DNA of 33,431 bases from positions 1 through 33,431 of the forward strand of contig JADLHC010000152.1 of the NCBI GenBank assembly GCA_020849035.1, given 5' to 3'. Position 1 is the first letter of the stretch. Each line of letters begins with the position of its first letter. The translations under genes were made by a program, and so were the position numbers. This document shows positions 1 through 7,422 of this stretch, piece after piece. A model generated the notes under the pieces. That model was not told where the DNA came from. It saw only the letters and a list, made by a program, of their open reading frames with translations, and ran no database searches. This stretch comes from Planctomycetia bacterium. Lineage in GTDB: Bacteria; Planctomycetota; MHYJ01; WSZJ01.

Positions 1-70
1 CAGCCTCCGCCAGCCTCCGCCCGCCTTCGCCAGCCTCCGCCAGCCTTCGCCAGCCTTCGCCAGCCTCCCC
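1..70. repeat. 10-bp tandem repeat (CAGCCTCCGC-like)
   Basis: Seven consecutive 10-base units of CAGCCTCCGC or one- to two-base variants (CAGCCTTCGC, CCGCCTTCGC) fill the window edge just before the first gene. A short related stretch occurs again at about 29602-29617, upstream of the methyltransferase pseudogene. The array may extend beyond the window. No coding function is evident. Confidence 0.8.
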
Positions 71-75
71 GACGT

Positions 76-98
76 TAGAATGCCGTCCTCCCCAGGAG
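76..98 (+). promoter_or_regulatory. -10-like hexamer and Shine-Dalgarno for the Snf7-like gene
   Basis: TAGAAT (76-81) resembles a sigma-70 -10 box. AGGAG (94-98) lies 7 bases before the ATG at 106 and is one of the few good Shine-Dalgarno sites in the GC-rich part of the window. No convincing -35 is seen because the upstream DNA is the decamer repeat. Confidence 0.5.
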
Positions 99-105
99 AC
101 CAATC

Positions 106-702
106 ATGGGCATCTTCAAGTCCCGCGAAGAAAAACGCATCGAGCGAGATCTCGAGGTCCGCAAGGGCATCGCTTCCATCAAGCGCAACCTCAAGGACCT
201 CGACAAGCACACGAAGGAATACATCGACAAGGCCAAGAAGGCCAAGCGCATCGGCGACAACGACCAGCTCAAGTTCATCAAGAGCGCGCTCAAGAAGACC
301 GCGCTGTCCAAGAAGATGCGCGAGCGGCAGCTCCTGTCGCTCGAGACGGCAATGCAGATCAAGAACCAGGCGGAGTCCGACGGCGAGTTCGCCCGGGCCA
401 TGATGGAGGTCTCCAAGTCCATCGCCGAGGTCTACGGCTCCACCGACCTCGCCAAGACGCAGAAGAACTTCGAGCGCGCCATGATGCAGGCCGAGACCCT
501 CCAGGACCGCATGCAGATCGTCGTCGAGTCCATGTCCGACACCCTCTCCACCTCGGACGAGGAGGCCGAGAAGATCCTCAGCGACAAGGACATCGACCGC
601 ATGATCGACGAGGAGGCGGTCCACGAGGAGAAGGGCGAGCTCGACAAGGAGATCGAGAAGGGACTGAAGGAGATCGAGGAGGAGATGGGCAAGGAGTCGT
701 AG
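106..702 (+). CDS. ESCRT-III/Snf7-like coiled-coil protein
   Basis: This is a 198-residue, almost wholly helical charged protein without signal peptide or membrane segment. Residues about 8-95 are rich in Lys/Arg and resemble the basic helical hairpin of ESCRT-III proteins. Residues about 105-150 (FARAMMEVSKSIAEVYG, then ERAMMQAETLQDRM) read like the helix 3-4 region of eukaryotic CHMP2/Vps2 (AQAMKGVTKAM, then FERQAEIMDMKEEMM). Residues about 150-198 are strongly acidic, as in ESCRT-III tails. The length is close to the 200-220 residues usual for CHMP proteins and shorter than most PspA proteins. If the match holds, it would be a cytosolic membrane-remodelling filament subunit. No clear MIM1 or MIM2 motif for a Vps4-type ATPase is visible, and no such ATPase is nearby. 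The ATG at 106 is supported by AGGAG. The family call comes from recall of sequence pattern; a generic coiled coil is the alternative. Confidence 0.6.
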   Translation: MGIFKSREEKRIERDLEVRKGIASIKRNLKDLDKHTKEYIDKAKKAKRIGDNDQLKFIKSALKKTALSKKMRERQLLSLETAMQIKNQAESDGEFARAMMEVSKSIAEVYGSTDLAKTQKNFERAMMQAETLQDRMQIVVESMSDTLSTSDEEAEKILSDKDIDRMIDEEAVHEEKGELDKEIEKGLKEIEEEMGKES

Positions 703-739
703 TCCGGCAACTTCCCCACTTTCGAAACCATTTCCTTGC

Positions 740-745
740 TATACT
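740..745 (+). promoter_or_regulatory. -10-like hexamer TATACT
   Basis: TATACT stands out in a locally AT-richer patch 55 bases before the ATG of the radical-SAM gene. The expected -35 position has only a weak match (CACTTT). A purine-rich AAAGG lies just before the start codon at 791-795. Confidence 0.45.
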
Positions 746-800
746 CCCCGGCCGACTGGCGCCGGTTCCGTTCCCCTTTCCCGCCCGCCGAAAGGTCCCG

Positions 801-2456
801 ATGACGCGAGCCCTGCTGGTGCACCCGGAGTTCAAGCAGGCTTCGTTCTGGAACTACCGGGAGACGTGCGAGCTCGTGGACGCGAAGTATCCGGCCGCGC
901 CCCTCGGGCTCTGCACGGTCGCGGCCCTCCTCCCCCAGGACTGGGAGATGCGGCTCGTGGACCGGAACGTCGAGGCGTGGTCGGACGCGCACCTCGACTG
1001 GGCGGACATCGTGCTGACGGGCGGAATGCTGCCGCAGCAGCTGGACTGCCTCGAGGTCGTGCGCGAGGCGCGGAAGCGCGGGAAGGTGGTGCTGATCGGC
1101 GGGCCGGACGCGACGTCGAGCCCGCACTTGTACAAGGAGGCGTCGCACCTGATCCTGGGCGAGGCGGAGGTGACGCTCCCGAAATTCCTCGCGGACTTCG
1201 CCGCTGGGACGGCGCAGCCGGTGTACGTGGACCCGCGGATGGCGGACATGTCGAAATCGCCGGTGCCGCGGTTCGACCTGCTGAAGTTCGACGCCTACAA
1301 CCACATCGGCATCCAGTTCTGCCGCGGGTGCCCGTTCCTGTGCGAGTTCTGCGACATCATCGAGCTCTACGGGCGCGTGCCGCGCGCCAAGTCGGGCGAC
1401 CAGATCCTCGCGGAGCTGCAGCGGCTGTTCGACCTCGGGTACCGCGGGCACGTCGACCTCGTGGACGACAACTTCATTGGGAACAAGAAGCTGGTGAAGG
1501 AGTTCCTGCCGAAGCTGAAGGAGTGGCTGATCGCGCGCAAGTGGCCGTTCGAGTTCACGACGGAGGCGTCGATCAACCTCGCGGACGACGAGGATCTGAT
1601 GAACCTCATGCAGGAAACGGGGTTCTTCGCGGTCTTCGTCGGGATCGAGAGCCCGGACGAGGAGACCCTCATCCGGATGAAGAAGAAGCAGAACGCCGGC
1701 CGCTCGATCGCGGAGAGCGTCCACGCGATCGTGAAGCACGGCATGTGGGTCAACGCGGGCTTCATCCTCGGCTGCGACGGCGAGAACGGCTCCGTCGCCC
1801 GCGGCATCATCGAGTGCATCGAGGACACCGGCATCCCCGTCAACATGGCCGGCCTCATGTTCGCCCTTCCCAACACCCAGCTCACCCGCCGCCTCAAGAA
1901 GGAAGGCCGGCTCCACGACAATTTCGAGGTCGCCGTGGACACCGGAGGCGACCAGTGCACCGCGGGGCTCAATTTCGAGCCGAAGCGGCCGCGCGTGGAG
2001 ATCCTCAGGGACTACCTGAACGTCATCGAGACGACCTACACGCCGGCCGCGTACTACGGGCGCGTCCGCAAGACGGCGAAGCTGATGGACTCGTCGAAGC
2101 GCCGCCACGTGCCGACGATGCGGCACATGTGGAAGGAGACGAAGGCGTTCTTCAAGATGGCCTGGAAGCTCGGCTGCCGTCCGTCGACGGCGTGGCACCA
2201 CTGGCGCACGTTCCTGGGCACCCTTTTCACGAACCCGCGCTCGATCCGGTACATCGGCTCGCTCTGCGCGCTCTACGTCCACTTCGGCCCCTTCTCGAAG
2301 CACGTCGCGGCGAAGATCCGCCATGCGATCCAGCTTCTCGAGAGCGGGGCGGTGCAGCGGGGCATGTCGCTGGCCGCGGCGGTGCCGTCGGCCGCGCCGC
2401 CCGCGGCCCCGACACCGGCCCCGGTCGAGGAAGCCGTCGCCGCGAAGGCCGACTGA
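801..2456 (+). CDS. B12-binding radical SAM protein, DUF4070 (HpnP-like) family
   Basis: This 551-residue protein has the layout of cobalamin-dependent radical SAM enzymes. An N-terminal B12-binding Rossmann domain (about 1-150, with LVHPEF, APLGLCTVAALLP and IGGP motifs) is followed by the radical SAM barrel. The barrel carries CRGCPFLCEFC, whose CxxxCxxC [4Fe-4S] ligands are C177, C181 and C184. The next segment (CDIIELYGRVPR, DDNFIGNKK, FTTEASINLADD, VGIESPDEETL) and the NFEPKR stretch followed by a DUF4070-type C-terminus match the clade that includes the hopanoid C-2 methylase HpnP. An Ala/Pro-rich tail (about 520-551) is probably disordered. The family as a whole methylates or rearranges unactivated carbons. 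The substrate cannot be read from sequence, so no gene symbol is given. No other hopanoid gene lies next to it, although an MMPL exporter is 1.5 kb downstream. Confidence 0.88.
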   Translation: MTRALLVHPEFKQASFWNYRETCELVDAKYPAAPLGLCTVAALLPQDWEMRLVDRNVEAWSDAHLDWADIVLTGGMLPQQLDCLEVVREARKRGKVVLIGGPDATSSPHLYKEASHLILGEAEVTLPKFLADFAAGTAQPVYVDPRMADMSKSPVPRFDLLKFDAYNHIGIQFCRGCPFLCEFCDIIELYGRVPRAKSGDQILAELQRLFDLGYRGHVDLVDDNFIGNKKLVKEFLPKLKEWLIARKWPFEFTTEASINLADDEDLMNLMQETGFFAVFVGIESPDEETLIRMKKKQNAGRSIAESVHAIVKHGMWVNAGFILGCDGENGSVARGIIECIEDTGIPVNMAGLMFALPNTQLTRRLKKEGRLHDNFEVAVDTGGDQCTAGLNFEPKRPRVEILRDYLNVIETTYTPAAYYGRVRKTAKLMDSSKRRHVPTMRHMWKETKAFFKMAWKLGCRPSTAWHHWRTFLGTLFTNPRSIRYIGSLCALYVHFGPFSKHVAAKIRHAIQLLESGAVQRGMSLAAAVPSAAPPAAPTPAPVEEAVAAKAD

Positions 2457-2504
2457 AGCGTATTCGGCAAACGCCGGAGGCCGCCGCGAGGTAAATTGAT
2501 ACGC

Positions 2505-3107
2505 ATGCGACGCATCATCCCCCTGGCCGCCGTCCTCCTCGCCGCCGCGCTGTCGGCCCCCGCCGAGGATCCGCCGAAGGAGACGCAGAAGGAATCGGAG
2601 GACCGGTTCGACGAGTTCGTCCGGCAGTGGCGAAGCGTCGGCGCGCACATGGAGGATGGGTTCACGCGCTCCTTCCGCATCGAATCGACGGGGGACGTGG
2701 TCGCCGCGAAAGGGACGATGACGGTGATCGCGCGGAATCCCCAGCCCGACACGGTGTTCTACGAGCGCACCGTCGAAATGGAGAACCGGGAGGAGCTCGC
2801 GCAGCGCGGCATCCAGCTGCCGCCGCTTCTCGCCGCCCGCCAGTGGCTGGAGCCTCCCCCGCTGCTGTTCCCCGCGGGGGGACGAACGACACTGGAGAAG
2901 GACGTCGAGTTGAAGGTCGGGGAGAAGACGCTGAAGTGCTGGAAGCTGACGATCCTCGCGGATCCCGAGGGGCCGACGCGCGGGCTGTCGATGACGTTCT
3001 GGATCAGCGCGGACGAGTGGATGGGGCTCGTGAAGGCGGACCTCAGCTCGGGGAACGGAAAGACGTTCACGGTGACCCTGACATCCTGGAGCAGCGCGGG
3101 CAAGTAG
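2505..3107 (+). CDS. secreted protein of unknown function
   Basis: This 200-residue protein opens with a classical signal peptide (MRRIIPLAAVLLAAALSAPA, cleavage about residue 20), so it should be exported. The mature part is a single soluble domain, probably beta-rich, with an acidic linker (PKETQKESEDRFDEF) and a central stretch about handling of a hydrophobic or lipid-like ligand cannot be argued from motifs. I do not recognise a family. ATG 2505 is preferred because it puts the Arg-Arg directly before the hydrophobic core; a TTG at 2496 would add three residues. The gene follows the radical-SAM gene by 48 bases and could be cotranscribed. A weak AT-rich patch (TTGATAC) sits immediately before the ATG. 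Confidence 0.75.
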   Translation: MRRIIPLAAVLLAAALSAPAEDPPKETQKESEDRFDEFVRQWRSVGAHMEDGFTRSFRIESTGDVVAAKGTMTVIARNPQPDTVFYERTVEMENREELAQRGIQLPPLLAARQWLEPPPLLFPAGGRTTLEKDVELKVGEKTLKCWKLTILADPEGPTRGLSMTFWISADEWMGLVKADLSSGNGKTFTVTLTSWSSAGK

Positions 3108-3158
3108 CGCGCGGGATTCCGGGAAGAAATCGGCCGTGCCGCGCGTTGAAAAACGCGA

Positions 3159-3210
3159 TACCATTCCGCCCCTGCCCGCCCCGGGCGCGGGCCACCGCAA
3201 ACACTGGAGA
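3159..3210 (+). promoter_or_regulatory. -10-like TACCAT and Shine-Dalgarno for the Cys-rich gene
   Basis: TACCAT (3159-3164) is a -10-like hexamer of the same form as the one before hicB. GGAGA (3206-3210) lies 5 bases before ATG 3216, supporting that start. Confidence 0.4.
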
Positions 3211-3215
3211 GAAAC

Positions 3216-3851
3216 ATGACGATGACTTCGACGTGGCCGCTCCGCCTCGGCGCGGCCGTGCTGGGTGCCGTGCTTTCGTTCTCGATCCCCGCCTCCGCCG
3301 GCGACGGCTGCTGCGGCGGCAAGGAGGAGGAGAAGGTGGTGGCCGCCGCGACGCCGCAGGAGTGCTTCGACGCGGTCGCGGCCGCGGTGATGTCCGGGAA
3401 GAAGGAGGCGCTCTGGGCGCAGCTGAGCGCGAAGTCGCAGGAGCTGGCGGCGAAGAAGGGCGAGGAGTGCAAGGAAGGGGTGAGCAAGTGCGAGGACACG
3501 CAGAAGATGCTGGGTGTGACGGCGGAGCAGGTGAAGGAGATGTCGGGGAAGGACCTGATGGCGGCGCTGCTGATCGCGAAGGCGAAGGCGATGATGGCGA
3601 AGCAGCACGAGGGTTGTGAGGAGAAGAAGGACGGGTGCGGGGAGAAGGCGGCGGGCTGCGAGGAGAAGAAGATGTCGACGGAGATCCAGGACCTGAAGAT
3701 CGACGGCGACAAGGCGACGGCGAAGTGCCCGATGGGGCAGCCGCTGGCGTTCGTGAAGGAGAAGGACGCCTGGAAGTTCGACATCACGGCGATGCTGGAG
3801 AAGGACTGCTGCGAGGAGGGGAAGTGCGAGGAGAAGAAGCCGGCGCAGTAG
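3216..3851 (+). CDS. secreted cysteine-rich protein
   Basis: This 211-residue protein has a signal peptide (about residues 1-28, ending PASA) and 12 cysteines in the mature chain. They cluster at the start (GCCGG), in the middle (EGCEEKKDGCGEKAAGCEEK, built from a repeated GCEEK-type unit) and at the end (DCCEEGKCEEKK). The spacing between acidic and Lys-rich segments suggests metal binding or a disulfide-stabilised fold. The part between the clusters (PQECFDAVAAAVMSGKKEAL, then IDGDKATAKCPMG and WKFDIT) has the helix-then-sheet pattern of NTF2/DUF4878-like domains, but this is only a shape-level impression. It has its own promoter-like hexamer and Shine-Dalgarno upstream and a strong terminator downstream, so it is probably a single-gene transcript. 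The function is unknown. Confidence 0.8.
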   Translation: MTMTSTWPLRLGAAVLGAVLSFSIPASAGDGCCGGKEEEKVVAAATPQECFDAVAAAVMSGKKEALWAQLSAKSQELAAKKGEECKEGVSKCEDTQKMLGVTAEQVKEMSGKDLMAALLIAKAKAMMAKQHEGCEEKKDGCGEKAAGCEEKKMSTEIQDLKIDGDKATAKCPMGQPLAFVKEKDAWKFDITAMLEKDCCEEGKCEEKKPAQ

Positions 3852-3874
3852 GGACGGGCCTGACTCGGAAACAG

Positions 3875-3911
3875 GACGCCGGGCGGAATGACCGCCCGGC
3901 GTCTCTTTTTT
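3875..3911 (+). terminator. intrinsic (rho-independent) terminator
   Basis: A perfect 12-bp GC-rich stem (3875-3886 GACGCCGGGCGG with 3892-3903) closes on a 5-base loop AATGA and is followed by TC and TTTTTT (3906-3911). It ends the Cys-rich gene. The promoter of the MMPL gene begins 8 bases later. Confidence 0.95.
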
Positions 3912-3918
3912 CCTGCGC

Positions 3919-3924
3919 TATGAT
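3919..3924 (+). promoter_or_regulatory. leaderless -10-like TATGAT before the MMPL gene
   Basis: TATGAT ends 6 bases before ATG 3931. Initiation at the usual distance from a -10 box would therefore fall at or near the start codon, giving a leaderless mRNA. It lies immediately after the terminator, where a new promoter is expected. Confidence 0.55.
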
Positions 3925-3930
3925 CGCGTC

Positions 3931-6555
3931 ATGAGCCGCCTGTTCGCCGCGCTGCACGAGTTCGCCTGGCACCGACCGCGCACGGCGGTCGCCCTTCTTG
4001 CGGGGCTGACGGCGCTGGCGGCCCTGGCGACGACCCGGATCCGGTTCTCGAGCGACATCTCGGACGTGCTGCCGGCGGACTCGCCGTCCGTGGGCGCGGT
4101 GAAGGAGGTGATGGAGAACTTCGCCTTCACGGGGCAGATGGTGCTGCTGTTCGAGAAGGCGGACCCGGGGTCGGGGGACGCGGCGGCGATGCGGCTGGCG
4201 GACGCGGTCGGGGCGAAGCTGTCGGCGCTTCCGGAGGTGACGCGGGCGGAGTGGAAGGTGACGCCGGAGACGGAGCGGTTCCTGGGCGAGATGGTGACCC
4301 GGCACGGGCCGCTTCTGCTGGACCAAGCGGGGATGGACGGATTTCTCGGGAGGCTGGAGCCCCGGGAGATCCGTGCGGAGGTGGCGAGGGCGCGGCGGCG
4401 GCTGGCGCAGCCGGGGGTCGGCATGGCGGACGCGCTGGTGGAGCGGGACCCGCTCGGGCTGACTCGGGACTTCTTCCTGGGATCGCTGTCGGCCGCGCGG
4501 CCCGCGGGGAACTACGACGTCGGGAGCGGGTACTGGTTCAACGCGGAGCGGACGGCGCTGGTGATGACGGTGGACGGGGCGAAGCAGCCCCAGGATGTGA
4601 ACTTCTCGCGGCGGCTGGTGGCGCTGGTGGAGCGCGTGGTGGGGGAGGCGCGCCGGGAGGTGCCGGAGGCGTCTGGGTGGACGGTGTCGCTGGCCGGCGG
4701 GTACCCGGTGGCGGTGCAGAGCGAAGCGGGGATCAAGTCGGACCTGCGGATGAACATCCTGACCTCGATTCCGCCGGTGCTGGTGATGCTGCTGATCTCG
4801 CTGCGGCGCTGGGCGAGCCTGCTGATCGGTGCGGTGTCGCTGGCGGCGGGGACGCTGTGGACGTTCGGCGTGGCGGCGGCGGCGTACGGGCACGTGACGG
4901 GCGTGACCGCAGGATTCGCGGGGCTGCTGGCGGGGATGGGGATCGACTACACGATTCACATGTTCCACCGGTACCGTTACGAGAGGGCGCGCGGCGCCGG
5001 CGTGCACGACGCGTCGTACCGGACGTACGCGGGAACGGGGCCCGGGGCGTTCATCGCGATGATCACGACCGCGGTCAGCATCCTCTGCCTCTGGATCAGC
5101 GACTTCCGTGGCCTCCGCGAGTTCGGAACGCTCGTCGGCGCCGGCATCCTCCTGGTCTTCGCAGCGACGCTCCTCGTCATCCCGCTCTTCACGCGCCTTG
5201 AGAAGAACGACGGCGGACGGGAGATACCGCGCTGGGTCCTCGGGCTCTGCTGGGCGGGATTCGCGTGCTATTTCGCGGTCTCCGTGCGGCTGCTCTCGGG
5301 CCTGGGCGTGGTCGTCGCCGCGACCTGCCTGCTGATGATGACGGGGCCCGGGATGCGGGCCGTGCTCGCGCTGGTGGTCGGCCGCCCCGGCCTCTCCACG
5401 GCCATCTCGATCGTCCTCACCGCCGCGTCGCTCGCGGCCATGTCGCGCCCGCCGTTCGGCCTCCCCCAGCGCGAAACCGACATGAACAACCTCCGCCCCG
5501 AAGACGACCGCCTCCTCGCCGTCGAGGGCCGCATCCGCGCGGCCTTCGGCGCCGGCAACGACCCCGTGCTCGTCCTCGTCCGCGGGAAGGACGACGAGGA
5601 AGCGCTCTCCCGCACCGAGGCCGTCGCCCGCTCCCTCTCGCAGATCCCCGGCGCCCACGTCCGCTCCATCCTCCCCTTCTCCCCTCCCCCGTCCCGTCAG
5701 AGACGCGCGGCCGAACGCCTCGCCGCGGTCGATCCCGCGCGCGTCGTTGCCGACCTCGACCGCGCCCTCGATGCCGAGGGCTTCGATCCCGCCGCCTTCG
5801 ACGCCGCACGCGACTGGATCCGCACCCTCCTCGCCGCACGCGAACCCCTCCGCCCCTTCGAACTTCACGACCCGTTCTTCACGTCCCTCCGCAACCGATT
5901 CCTCGACCGGGACGACTCCGGCGCCGTGCGATCGCTCGTCTGGTTCACGCCCGTGCGCCCGCTCCATGTGCGCCAGGAGCGGGACGCGGCGCTGGCGGCA
6001 GCGGAGCGGGCGGCGAAGGGGGCGTGGGAGGGCGCGGCGCTGTCGGGGTTCAGCGTGATCGTGAAGGAGGTGGACGACCGGATCGGGCCGGACATCTTCT
6101 GGTCGACGGTGGCGGGGGGGGTGGCGAGCGTGGTGCTGGCGTGGGTGCTGTACGGGTCGTTCCGGTGGATGGCCGTGTCGATCCTTCCGGCGTTCGTGGG
6201 GACGTTCTGGTTCCTGGGGTGCCTGAAGCTGATGGGCATGAAGCTGAACTACGTGAACCTGATCGTGTTCCCGGTGCTCGCGGGGATGGCGACGGACAAC
6301 GGCCTGTACATGGTGGAGCGGTTCCGCGAGGTGGCGCGACGGAGCTGCCTGGAGACGGTGACGGCGCTCTGGCCGAGCGTGGCGCTGACGAGCCTGACGA
6401 CGATCGTGGGGTTCGGGAGCCTGGCGTTCTCGGAGAACCGCGGGATGCGGTCGCTGGGAGTCGCGATCTCCGTCGGGATGCTCTGCTACCTGTTCGCGAG
6501 CCTGCTGGTCCTGCCTCCGCTTCTGCGCGCCCTCGAGGTCCCCCCGGACCGCTGA
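3931..6555 (+). CDS. MMPL/RND family exporter
   Basis: This 874-residue inner-membrane protein has the duplicated RND architecture. One N-terminal helix (about 16-36) is followed by a large extracytoplasmic domain (about 40-270) and a helix bundle (about 274-460). That bundle contains GMGIDYTIHMFHRY near 335-350, the first-half signature of MMPL proteins. A second helix set links to a second extracytoplasmic domain (starting around FGLPQRETDMNNLRPEDD). The final bundle carries GMATDNGLYMVERF near residue 784, the matching second-half motif. Such exporters move lipids or lipid-like molecules using the proton gradient. Length and layout resemble HpnN, which traffics hopanoids, and a HpnP-like enzyme lies upstream, but the substrate is not determined here. 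The last 70 bases overlap tail-to-tail with the methyltransferase on the opposite strand. Confidence 0.88.
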   Translation: MSRLFAALHEFAWHRPRTAVALLAGLTALAALATTRIRFSSDISDVLPADSPSVGAVKEVMENFAFTGQMVLLFEKADPGSGDAAAMRLADAVGAKLSALPEVTRAEWKVTPETERFLGEMVTRHGPLLLDQAGMDGFLGRLEPREIRAEVARARRRLAQPGVGMADALVERDPLGLTRDFFLGSLSAARPAGNYDVGSGYWFNAERTALVMTVDGAKQPQDVNFSRRLVALVERVVGEARREVPEASGWTVSLAGGYPVAVQSEAGIKSDLRMNILTSIPPVLVMLLISLRRWASLLIGAVSLAAGTLWTFGVAAAAYGHVTGVTAGFAGLLAGMGIDYTIHMFHRYRYERARGAGVHDASYRTYAGTGPGAFIAMITTAVSILCLWISDFRGLREFGTLVGAGILLVFAATLLVIPLFTRLEKNDGGREIPRWVLGLCWAGFACYFAVSVRLLSGLGVVVAATCLLMMTGPGMRAVLALVVGRPGLSTAISIVLTAASLAAMSRPPFGLPQRETDMNNLRPEDDRLLAVEGRIRAAFGAGNDPVLVLVRGKDDEEALSRTEAVARSLSQIPGAHVRSILPFSPPPSRQRRAAERLAAVDPARVVADLDRALDAEGFDPAAFDAARDWIRTLLAAREPLRPFELHDPFFTSLRNRFLDRDDSGAVRSLVWFTPVRPLHVRQERDAALAAAERAAKGAWEGAALSGFSVIVKEVDDRIGPDIFWSTVAGGVASVVLAWVLYGSFRWMAVSILPAFVGTFWFLGCLKLMGMKLNYVNLIVFPVLAGMATDNGLYMVERFREVARRSCLETVTALWPSVALTSLTTIVGFGSLAFSENRGMRSLGVAISVGMLCYLFASLLVLPPLLRALEVPPDR

Positions 6556-7307
6556 CGCTCCTTCCGCGCCACGGCGACGAGCCGCGCCGCGTTCACCCCG
6601 TAGGCGTCGCCCGCGAGGCTGCCGTACAGCTTCACGTCCGCGAACCCCGCGGCTTCGAGCCGGTCGCGGAGTTCCTGGCCCGAGTAGAGCGTGTGGTGGA
6701 ACCGGAAGATCCGCGACTTCCCCCCGCGGATCACGACCCACTCGTTCCGGATGCGCGTCCAGTCGTCGAAGATTTCGTGCCTCTCGACGAGCCATCCGCC
6801 GTCCGGCACCCGCTGCGACGTCGTCGGCTGGAAGATCCGCGCCAGCCGCTCCTTTCCGGTCCGCTCGATCACGAAAACCCCGCCGGGCCTGAGCGAAGCG
6901 AAGACGTTCCGCAGCACGAGCAGGTCCTCCGACTTGTCGTCGAAGTACCCGAAGGACGTGAAGAGGCTGAGCGCAAGGTCGAACGCCGCCGGGCGGGCGA
7001 AGTCGCGCATGTCCGATTCGACCCACTCGACCTTCACGCGCGCCGCCTTCGCACGCGCCCTCGCCTTGCCCATGAGGAACCGCGTCCGGTCCACGCCGGT
7101 CACCCTGTAGCCGCGCTTCGCCAGCTCCACCGACGCCCGCCCCGGCCCGCTGCAGAGGTCCAGCACGGCTTTCCCGCGCGGCTTCGCGAGCTTCAGGAGC
7201 GCCGACACCTCCGCCGGAGCCGCCTCGAAGCGCTCCGGCGGGAACATGAAGTCGTAGGTGTCGCGCCAGAAGCGCTCGTCGTCGAACCACTCGCGGCGTC
7301 TGCTCAT
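6486..7307 (-). CDS. class I SAM-dependent methyltransferase
   Basis: This 273-residue protein carries the Rossmann methyltransferase motifs in order: VLDLCSGPGRASVELA (motif I, about residues 43-58), VTGVDRT (acidic end of strand 2), WVESDMRDF (adenine pocket) and FDLALSLFTSFGYFDD (motif II/post-II). The C-terminal half (HHTLYSGQELRDRLEAAGF) matches the small-molecule methyltransferase_11/25 type. The substrate is unknown. The start MSRRREWFDDERFW at 7307 is chosen because the longer reading frame upstream is low-complexity. The end overlaps the convergent MMPL gene by 70 bases; the overlapping residues (Arg/Ser/Gly-rich) look like a non-conserved extension. It is transcribed divergently from the gene at 7423. 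Confidence 0.85.
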   Translation of the reverse strand: MSRRREWFDDERFWRDTYDFMFPPERFEAAPAEVSALLKLAKPRGKAVLDLCSGPGRASVELAKRGYRVTGVDRTRFLMGKARARAKAARVKVEWVESDMRDFARPAAFDLALSLFTSFGYFDDKSEDLLVLRNVFASLRPGGVFVIERTGKERLARIFQPTTSQRVPDGGWLVERHEIFDDWTRIRNEWVVIRGGKSRIFRFHHTLYSGQELRDRLEAAGFADVKLYGSLAGDAYGVNAARLVAVARKERQRSGGTSRARRSGGRTSRLANR

Positions 7308-7322
7308 GGGTTCCGTGGGCCG

Positions 7323-7328
7323 ACTATC
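7323..7328 (-). promoter_or_regulatory. possible -10 GATAGT for the methyltransferase
   Basis: On the minus strand GATAGT lies about 15 bases before the ATG at 7307, in the 115-base divergent intergenic region. There is no clear -35, so this is only a candidate. Confidence 0.3.
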
Positions 7329-7368
7329 GCTGTCCCCCCGCTCCGTCATCCAGTCTTTTCCCGCCCCG

Positions 7369-7407
7369 CGCCCCCGCCGTTCGCCCCCGCCGTTCACCCC
7401 CGCCGTC
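7369..7407. repeat. three 13-bp tandem repeats in the divergent promoter region
   Basis: Three consecutive 13-base units (CGCCCCCGCCGTT, the same again, then CACCCCCGCCGTC) end two bases before the TACAAT hexamer. They occupy the place where a -35 or an activator site would lie for the 7423 gene. They could be a binding-site array or simple slippage. Confidence 0.75.
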
Positions 7408-7408
7408 G

Positions 7409-7414
7409 TACAAT
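7409..7414 (+). promoter_or_regulatory. leaderless -10-like TACAAT
   Basis: TACAAT ends 8 bases before ATG 7423 with only C residues between. This spacing favours transcription starting at or next to the start codon. Confidence 0.55.
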
Positions 7415-7422
7415 CCCCCCCC

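Noticed and set aside
801-2456. Naming the radical SAM gene hpnP
   Set aside because: The family is broad and contains many enzymes of unknown substrate; context is insufficient.
432-3608. 1058-residue minus-strand open frame, and similar very long frames at 3784-7290 (-), 5265-9089 (+), 7324-9363 (-) and 9027-11786 (-)
   Set aside because: They are antisense or shifted readings of genes with clear domains, dominated by Arg, Ala, Pro and Gly. Long open frames arise by chance in DNA of this GC content.
3931-6555. Naming the exporter hpnN
   Set aside because: Size and layout fit, but MMPL proteins of this size are common with other substrates.
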